A stretch of 64,000 bases of DNA from Stichopus chloronotus (Eukaryota; Echinodermata; Holothuroidea; Aspidochirotida; Stichopodidae). The DNA is taken from assembly GCA_021234535.1 (NCBI GenBank), contig CM037850.1, positions 1,116,001 to 1,180,000 of the forward strand, written 5' to 3'. How positions within the stretch are numbered: the stretch's first letter is position 1; each line of letters begins with the position of its first letter. This document shows, piece by piece, positions 56,129 to 64,000 of the stretch. The position numbers and the translations under genes were made by a program. A model generated the notes under the pieces. The model saw only the letters and a program-made list of their open reading frames with translations. It was not told the origin of the DNA and did not search any database.

Positions 56129-56332
56129 CGTTCGTGGCGCAGTTGGGGTTAGGGGACACTGTTAATGATTACTTAAGTAAGTGTCATAACCATGAGTTCG
56201 AATCCAGGGTGTACTCTGTATCTTTCAACAATATACTCGCTCCACTACGGCTTCACGGAACAGAGGATACGGTGAATGAAGGTCAAGAAAGAGAAAACCA
56301 CCCGGAGAGAGAGACAAAAAAAAAAAAAAAAG
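56129..56332 (+). mobile_element. tRNA-derived SINE
   Basis: A box-A match (TGGCGCAGTTGG, 56135-56146) and box-B match (GAGTTCGAATCC, 56194-56205), 47 bases apart, form a tRNA-like head. An unrelated body follows, ending in a 16-A tail at 56316-56331. The tRNA folding is too broken for a working tRNA. Confidence 0.6.
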
Positions 56333-58260
56333 ACGGAAACACACTAACTCTAAATAATGGCGCTGTTCACCTTTTAGTACCCCAAAGAAAGCAGACTCCA
56401 TTTTTTCAAGGCTCACCTGATAAAAAAGGGCGCCTTGTTTCCTTGTCTGATAGAGCACCTGGCTGTAGAAACACAGTTCCTACATTAAAATACAACACGA
56501 TGAAATGCGGCGTAAAATTATCATGTAAATCGGTGAACAGACGACTGAGATATGATTTCTTTGTAATATTATTTTTCAACTGCTCAGGTGACACTCTCCA
56601 GCTGCTGAACAGCTGTTCGCATGCGCCATGCATGATGCTGAGCCAATCACAGTCTATGTTACTGACACACCCTCATCTTCATCTTAAACGTGCAAATTAT
56701 TTTTTGCACAAATCACTCTCGTATCTTCCTAAAAAAACATCACATTTTAGGAATGAGCTGGGTGGTTTTCAGTTAAAAGTTCAATACCGTAGAGTTTTTG
56801 AAATAGCATACAACCTTGGTTTGTTTGGGTGAAGTAATGTGGTTCCTACGTTACAAAATCTTAAGAGTAAAGATCTGTGGCAGCTTTCTTGACGGTGCGG
56901 TAGTGTAATCTACACAGACGTATAGAATGTAAAGCTTTTGAAACTTGGATATAATTAATCACTAGTATCGGGATGAGTCGGGTGGTTAAATTCTATAAGT
57001 TTGATGACATTTGAAGGGTAATGAAGCGAAGATTCTTAATCGGTAAGAATGAAAACGTTTAATTAAAAAAAATGACTATAAAAATTTACTGTGTACTTAC
57101 TTTTGAAAGATTTCCAAATCCCGCCAAAGTAAGAGCTATGTACCTGTAGGTAATGCTAAGAAGACTATGAACATTTAAATTGTTAGGATTTATTGCTTTT
57201 CTACCACATTTGTATGTTGGGAACCACTTAATATACCATCATTCTAACTGCACCCCCCACTTAGCGTAGGTCAGAATTAAGCCAGTTGACTGCGCCTGAA
57301 GATGGGCACGTTCTATGGCATTTTACACGGTGTTCTTATATTGCAGCAACAATTACGTAAGCCCGTAGTAAACCCCAAACTACGTTTTTTTTTGGGGCAA
57401 GAAAGTCCTGCAGGTAAACAGATTGTGCATGATATATGATTTTTCGTGGTTTATTCGGCGTATATGAGCTGCATTCCGCAGTTTGGAAGCCTGAGCAAAG
57501 GGTAATGCCGAGGTTTCGAAAGATTTCTGTGTACAAAATTGTCCGTGTAAGTTCGCTGTGTCATCGTACTTGTTGACAAGCTATCCAAGATATGTGATTG
57601 TATCCTGGTAGTGTTAATAGTACTGCTGAACTTTCAGAGCCGCTTCATAGGCTAACACTGGTATGGCATTCGTGGGCGTCAACAGCTTCGTTGTTGTGAA
57701 CAATAACTTACAAAGATACGTAAAACTAACTCGACATTTTCTTGCTCGTATTACTTCCAAATGTTGTGAAGAAATCTCGATTTCTTCTTCGTGAAGTTTT
57801 AGCAAACAATCAACTTAAAACTGTGGCTGAAATATGCACAGGGGGTCTCTTTTTTGCCCGACAAAGATGACGTCAAGATTTTCAGCATGAAGTTGAAAGC
57901 TACCTATAACAATGCACTGACTATGATGAGCAAATGCGTAACCAGTCATGAAATACTAATACAATCGAGAGTAGAATGCGGTTAACTTGTAGTAGTATTA
58001 GTCCCCTTGACATGCTGTATCACCACGTAAACAAATAGTTGCTACAGCAAAAAAATAAATAAACGGCAATACTCTTTGTGATGAGCTACATTTATGGTAA
58101 ACTTATACCGGAAAGACCTGCTACCGCCCCAGTCTTGAGGTGACGGTATCTAACGCTTTCACAATTTTAACTCTGTAGACTCTGAACACCACTTACCCTG
58201 CATAAAAAAATAAAAAAAAAAGGTGGATTTGAATGACCTCAACTGTAACGTACGTACTCA
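56333..58260. other. Intergenic, nothing firmly recognised
   Basis: The open frame over 56134-56832 is an accident of the SINE and flanking sequence. A minus-strand frame at 57614-57805 (MLKLHEEEIEISSQHLEVIR...) is peptide-like but has no recognised family. Confidence 0.45.
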
Positions 58261-58905
58261 GTGAAACAAACCATTTTGACCAATACTATTTGCAGAGAAA
58301 ACGTCTCTCAAGCACAAATACTTATGCTACGAAAAAGTGTGAATAGTTTACCTTTCAGTGACCTTTACAAGTATCACTTGTGCATATTCATGGACAAACT
58401 TTACACCGGACTCCTAGGGTCCCCCTTCCCTATTTTAATTCTGTCTGTAACTATAAGAATGCTTTATATAATAATAGTACCCGATCGAGTAGAAGCAATT
58501 TTAAGTTCCCACTCTAAGACAACATTAACTTACACCCAAATTCGTACCTGTGGTGTAACCGTACGGAATTCGTCTCTTAAAAAAAGTATATTTTTGATTT
58601 ATTGGCCATTGACAGTTAGCTGCATTTGTTATTAGTATACATTAAGTGCATTACGATTCTTCTTCATTTTTTTTTTGTTTCCTTTTTCCTTTTTTTTTTT
58701 GTTATCACCTCTTTATTAATTGTAACTATTTTCACTTTTCATTTTCTTTTCAAGTGGCCAGACTAGAAAAGCTTTGCTTATTCCATCCTTTACTCAAATA
58801 CTTTTCTTTTGTTTGCTTTGACTTCTAAAGTAACTTATGTTTTAGTTGCATCTATCCTTGTATCTCTGATATTATTTTATGATAGAAATAAATTTAATTG
58901 AATTG
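58261..58905 (+). mobile_element. 5'-truncated non-LTR retrotransposon (LINE) remnant
   Basis: A 124-codon frame includes VNSLPFSDLYKYHLCIFMDK then LYTGLLGSPF, the (I/L)-Y-K-(F/Y)-x-(L/I)-x-x-F-M-x-K-x-x-x-x-L-L-P motif found in the C-terminal part of CR1/Jockey-type LINE ORF2 proteins. Later blocks (SHSKTTLTYTQIRTCGVTVR) are degenerate. Pyrimidine-rich untranslated sequence and a GAAATAAATTTAATTGAATT tail follow, typical of such elements. The reverse transcriptase is absent. Confidence 0.62.
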
Positions 58906-59196
58906 ATCTCATAAATATGCGCATTGGTTTCGATTTAGTCTTATCCAGAATAAACCGCCATTTGCTTGAACGTATCTAGCATAGCGACTTTAAAAGGAAG
59001 TAAATCGCCGCTTTCTGTGTGCACGATAAATAATTAAAACCCATAGCCCTATGTATGTTATATGACGAACACGTCGTCTGCAAATTTTCCAATGGCCTGA
59101 TAACAATTCACAATGTGTACATCATATTGCGCACAGTAAAATTAGTTTCCACGTACTCTTTACTCTTGTTTGCTTTTTCGTTCTCATCTCTTGCAG

Positions 59197-59252
59197 TTGG
59201 CATCGAATCACCGAAATCAGGCTCTTTTGATGATGTAAATGTACATCGATGA
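59197..59252 (+). CDS. Possible distal terminal exon, version D
   Basis: A strong acceptor (TTCTCATCTCTTGCAG) is followed by TT GGC ATC..., which in phase 1 reads VGIESPKSGSFDDVNVHR and TGA. It fits the donor at 49451 and the potential donor at 54382. AATAAA follows at 59524. Short and almost 10 kb from the last common exon, so this is only a suggestion. Confidence 0.28.
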
Positions 59253-59357
59253 CATGTCCAGGTTTATCTTTATTTGTCTAATTTAAGGTCGCTTAAATGG
59301 ACACCTACCGTTTACTTTTGAACACAGCCGCGATTTAAAGTCTGGTATGTCTTTTCA

Positions 59358-59706
59358 TCGCACCATTCTGACAATTTGGGAAAATAATTCAGGTGGTACA
59401 TTTCATTTGATTTCAAATTCTTCTACCATAACAAGAAAAAAGAAAAAGAAAAAAGAATTGGGTAGTATGTGTTGGCTAAAGTGTGAGACCTGTACTGGTG
59501 CATACTAACAATCGTTAACTTTCAAATAAAGTTATTGTATTTTTATTGTTTTTCAAAGTCGTCACTGTCATTTCCGTTCATTAAATGTCGTATTCTGTCC
59601 ATTTAGTACCTGCGTGTGCACACTTAAACATAAAGACAGACTTATAATTAAACATAATCTTATGATCTCCTTCTGATTTTTCGGTACAGAAACAATCACT
59701 TCAAGT
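59358..59706 (+). repeat. Dispersed repeat family R1, copy 3 (internally deleted)
   Basis: Shares the left end, the GTGAGACCTGTACTGGTGCA landmark and the right end (AAACATAATCTTATGATCTC) with copies 1 and 2, but lacks about 230 internal bases, replaced by an AGAAAAAAGAAAAAG-type run. It lies just after candidate exon D and carries an AATAAA at 59524. Confidence 0.7.
59524..59529 (+). terminator. Possible polyadenylation signal AATAAA (exon D)
   Basis: 270 bases after the stop of candidate exon D, inside R1 copy 3. Confidence 0.25.
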
Positions 59707-62700
59707 TCAAGTCTATGGAGTGAGTCTACCAAAAGAAAAATAGCAATCGACAGACAGAAGGTGTGGTTCTCCTTTGTGACACGGTTCCACAACGTCGGAC
59801 AGTTTGTTTCACCCTTTCGACTTTTAACAATACGCTATAGCTATCAGCATGAGATGGCAATAACTGTTGAAGGTGATGTTTTGGTTTTCGTCCACATTCA
59901 AAGGCATTGATGTAAAGATCTCACTTCAACAAGGTTAGGTCTCGGTGAGTCATCAATAACTATTTGTGAGCAATACAACGATGAGTTTCTATGCATGAGT
60001 GGACCCCCCGAAAGATTTCAAAGCATACCTTGTACTTTGAACACAACAATACACGACTATTTAAAATACAGCCATATATTGCAGACGTTATTAACATAAC
60101 AAATTTCATTGTCTATTGTTTTCGTCAACGTTTCGAACTTTCTCATGCATTTGAAATTTGGTTCAATTCTTTCAAACTTGAAAACACCACACCAGGGTGT
60201 CATTTCAATCCAGTGCTACAATGTATTCTACAAGTAACTTTGCGTGAATATTATGTGGTTAAAGTTTCTGTTTGTTCTTTTCGTGGCATCTATCAAGAAT
60301 TACCCCCTCCTTAGGGAGGACCACTCTCTTCACAGAGATGGCGAACTCCAGTATGGATCTACCTCTACACAACTTCTCATCTCATTCAACCTCTAAAAAG
60401 TACTTTGACTTTTATGATTTCCACAGTGTATGACTTCTTTAATAATTCGACAAACTTTCCACAAGAACGTCAGTAGCAGTCATGTGTCATTATTTTTCAA
60501 CTTTACTAAAATTGAAGAGAAATTTGTCACAAAAGTCGTCAGCTGTACAAGGGTTACACTCTACGAGATATCTAAGGTATAAAACATTCCGACACAATGT
60601 ATAAAAAACACATGCAAAGTGCATTGACTGTCATAATATAATGATGTAATGTAAGCCTAGCTCATAATGTAACAATTCCCATAATTAATTGACATTTGAA
60701 CGTTTGGACGATTAAACGACGATTGGACACAAAATGGTCTTCTTGAACTCCTTGCCTACTTTCTCATAGCAAGTTTCAAACAAGAAGGCATACACTGTTA
60801 TTGGAAACCTGCTATTTCAATCCTTTGCTATAGCTATATATACTTTGCCGACTTCATATGTGTTAACATCATGTCAATCTACATAGGTGTGCAAATACAC
60901 ATTCACTTGCTACTGTCTGGCAATCAAACCGAGGCGTAACAGGCTATCATTACGTACTATTATACAGACGGATTGACTTTTGCCTGCATGTCTGTTCATT
61001 TCACATCAAGTCATGCTTACCAATAAAGATCTACTTAAGCTGGATTCGCTTGCCCGCTCATTATCAACATGTTCATCGTCCGCACGAGTGCACTTTAACA
61101 AATCTTCCTGGCACGAGTTTTGAAAACGGAAGAAATAATCTCAGTTTAGTTGTAATCACAGTTTAGTAAGAGCTTTGTCAAACTATGCTTTGTTATTGAT
61201 AAAAGTTAGACCTGCACTCACGGAGCTTAATGATATTTTAACTGAAAACAAAACAACTCAAAATAACTGAAAATAGTTTAAAAAAAATGGTCGTTACCAA
61301 TGTACAGTGATAGGACGTATAGGCTATCTTTCGTTAATAACGCCTTCATGGTTTCTTCTTATGTTATTGAAACAGGATGCTGTTATACATTAACCTCAAG
61401 AGCACCTACAATATGCTTGGAATCAGTTGTAGAGAAGTAACTGGCAATCCTATTGTAGTTGCTATGTTAGTTTGTTGGTAATAAAGGAATTCGTCACTTC
61501 CAATGCGAAATTTGAAAGTAATGTCCACCACTACATAATATAGTTCCTTTTCTCTGATATATAATAAGGCGGTCCATGTCAGTTATCTTTACAGTGATAT
61601 TTAACATTTGCTGCCAATCTGTTTCTTGTTCTTGACCCGCTCTTTTAACATAATAGGGTCATCATATTTAATCCTTGATAGGTTTCTGCCAGTGTTGCTT
61701 CGTTTTGCATAAACTGGTTTGAACGGAAAATGTAGCAAATTATTCTTGTTTTGCTTCATTTTGTCCTTGTTTTCAGTTTCGAGTTCCATGGCTACGTCAT
61801 CCATTCTCTAATCGGTAACCGACTTATCGCAACAGATTTGTGATAGTATATCGATAGGTATAGTCCATCGATTAACTTGTGTAATGTGTCCACATGTGAC
61901 TGCAAATGTAGTGTGACTTCAACTACACAGTGCATCGGAAATCTCAAAACGTACTCAACTCGATGCTAAGTTTAATTTTTCTGTTTCCATAAGTTAAGCC
62001 AAAGTAGCATCACTGCAGTTTACTATTCCATGAACGTTCCTCATTTGATGATATTCATACACACCCATTACGTTACTATGTCTAGTGTAACCATAACACT
62101 TCCCTGGTGTAACGTCCATTTTCTTGTAGCTGAACCATTAAGATGTTCTTCTTATTTGTTCTTCTTTGAGCTCAACGTTACGGAATTTCATTTAGCTGTG
62201 AGAACAATTTTATTCTTCCCTTCATTGTTATATTTTGTTTATCCCACTTGTGATATGAAAATGAATAATCACCTGACTTTATTCTTCCTTTCAAAGACCC
62301 TCCACTAGTGCAGCCGCCGCCTTAAAAGTGACTGTCGTTGCAAACCGATGATGTAAAAATCAATCGATAGTTGAAAAATAACGAACAATGTATGAAGAAG
62401 AAAATGCCGATAATTTAAAAGTTCTTTGAATCGCTCCCTTAAAAGCATTTTACCAATAATAATGGCTTTCTTCTAAACAACGTCACGTGTATCCTACATG
62501 TGTGTGCATGTAGGTAATTCGTGGCCTCGACAAGCATCCTTTGGTATCCGTTTTGGGTTCAGTCTCAGACTGTTGTGGTCTTGGAAATTTGGTTGTTCAC
62601 GACTTCGAATTGATTGTGATCTCTTTTTTTCTCTCTTTTTAAAATAAAATTTTTCTTTTAAACAATGAATAATTCATACTTGAGTCACAAGAGAGGGGAC

Positions 62701-64000
62701 TAGCTCAGAATAACCACACTATATTTATGATACATCAAAATGATATAAAGTTAAGAATAATAGAGGTTTGTCAAGGAATCTGTTCATTAACATTAACGAT
62801 CATTTTGGAAAAACATAAGCAGTCACATCTCGAAGGTTAATTATCTGTTCTTTATCATTCCTTTGCAAGCAGCATCTTACACTTCATTTTGTGAAACTGT
62901 AGAGTGACTCCAATCTAAAACCACTACTGATTAAGTTTAAATCTTTGCTGCTAAGGGTAAATCAGACACAGTTTCTTGTTACAGATATTGATAAGTGAAA
63001 GGTGCCCTAATTGACATAATATTTCCTGAAGATCCGACCAATAAACATTGTGTAAATAACTGTTTAATGCCAACCAATGAATGCTGAAACACGGGTATCT
63101 ACGGGCAGATAGGTGTGCTTAGCTAATAACCGTGATCCATGTCGAAAAATAGCCCCCTCTCCCCACACAACCCTTTTCCCGTCTATGGCTCAGAACGTTC
63201 ATTGTTAATACAGTGAAAGGTATCCATACTTCCACGCATACTGAAAATTAATGAACTGATTGTTGAATATAGTAGTTTCATTACAAGCCCTCTTATCTCT
63301 GAAGCGCAAGTAGGGCAAAATAGGTCAATCTCTAGTGTTTGTGCCAATCTATTTATTTATTTCTATCAGGCAGTGATTGCAGGCAAGACTTCACTTTAAG
63401 TGCGGAGAAAAAGACGATATGAGTATTTAGTTTTCCCACTAGTGTGTGAACCGAATTCAGGTTACCTTATTGGCTCATGCTGTCACGTGGTACAGATCTG
63501 TGGAAATAATATTCAGCAACGAGCTGGCAGAAGCGTGGCTTTCCGCAGACTCGTTAAGGCAGCCAACAAAGAACGAGCTCGTCCCTTACTTCCATATACT
63601 ATACCTGTGTAATTGTTCGTCATGTAACTTGCCAATCATTGTCAACTTAATAATTCATAATATATATATATATAATTTCTGTGTACGAGTTGAATTATGT
63701 AATAAATGGAACTTTGATCGTTAAATTCAAGGATCTCCACTCCTTTCTCTTTCTCTACACTAAACTGGGAACTTTCCTGCCAGTGATAGTGACGTTCAGA
63801 CCGTCCGTCCCAGTGGCAGTTAAAACCGAATCTATCCCCCAAACAAATCCCAATGAATAATTGAAAATAGCCAAAAACCCTTTTTTGACAAACTACAACG
63901 GCACATTTGAGATACGCAGTATAACATGTTCGCGGTATGCATTGCTATGGGATTCCAGATGATTTTCTGTGGATCTGTAGACTATGGTTACAAGGGTTGT
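59707..64000. other. Intergenic, no supported gene
   Basis: AT-rich sequence. A TA run lies at 63659-63674. A minus-strand frame at 61601-61804 starts with a fair ATG context and reads MDDVAMELETENKDKMKQNK..., possibly the first exon of a gene running left, but no donor in phase is evident. Nothing else recognised. Confidence 0.4.
63659..63674. repeat. (TA)n microsatellite
   Basis: About eight TA units. Confidence 0.85.

Noticed and set aside
56129..56213. Functional tRNA gene
   Set aside because: Box A and B present, but acceptor and anticodon stems do not pair; A-tailed body marks it as a SINE.
56134..56832. 232-codon plus-strand frame
   Set aside because: Begins inside the tRNA-like SINE head, crosses its A-tail and has no protein-like conservation.
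1..64000. CRISPR arrays, operons, phage or bacterial genes
   Set aside because: Tandem arrays have no unique spacers between repeats, and coding is split by introns; nothing prokaryotic was seen.

Overview
This is a stretch of an animal nuclear genome, not a prokaryotic one. It is AT-rich. Its coding signal comes in short blocks bounded by AG|...|GT splice sites whose phases match, separated by introns of 0.1-7 kb, and the rest is packed with minisatellites, dispersed repeats and retrotransposon debris. The gene content (a DUF229 protein and a ZU5-UPA protein with death-fold domains), frequent TAGGCCTA-type motifs and GGTCA-rich repeats suggest a marine deuterostome invertebrate such as an echinoderm. 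That placement is inference. The animal call is firm.

Two genes, both on the + strand, can be rebuilt by hand. Gene 1 (about 5.6-25.5 kb, 5' end not found) encodes a DUF229 protein of the alkaline-phosphatase/sulfatase superfamily. Eleven exons (the first tentative) join in frame into about 532 residues carrying a DSSSR metal-site motif, a GDHG motif and a cysteine-rich C-terminus. Gene 2 (36,615 to at least 50,541) encodes about 1,113 residues. In order these are a tiny start exon, a 300-residue beta-propeller, a death-effector-like domain, a coiled coil with an acidic linker, a ZU5 domain, a UPA-like region, a second death-effector-like domain and a short tail. All 14 exons keep one reading frame.

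The most interesting region is the 3' end of gene 2. The last common exon ends in phase 1, and at least four downstream acceptors (50,414; 53,547; 54,115; 59,197) accept that phase. Two lie in a duplicated block, and one begins an otherwise good exon broken by a one-base frame slip. This looks like a set of alternative or decaying terminal exons. The two death-fold domains align without gaps over 80 positions, so they probably arose by internal duplication.

Layout: 1-5.6 kb, repeats and unplaced 5' region of gene 1; 5.6-25.5 kb, gene 1, with minisatellites and repeat copies in introns; 25.5-36.6 kb, no gene recognised, but 61-bp, 18-bp and 32-bp tandem arrays; 36.6-50.5 kb, gene 2; 50.5-59.3 kb, candidate extra terminal exons, a tRNA-derived SINE and a LINE remnant; 59.3-64 kb, another dispersed repeat copy and no supported gene. 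No rRNA, CRISPR or functional tRNA was seen.
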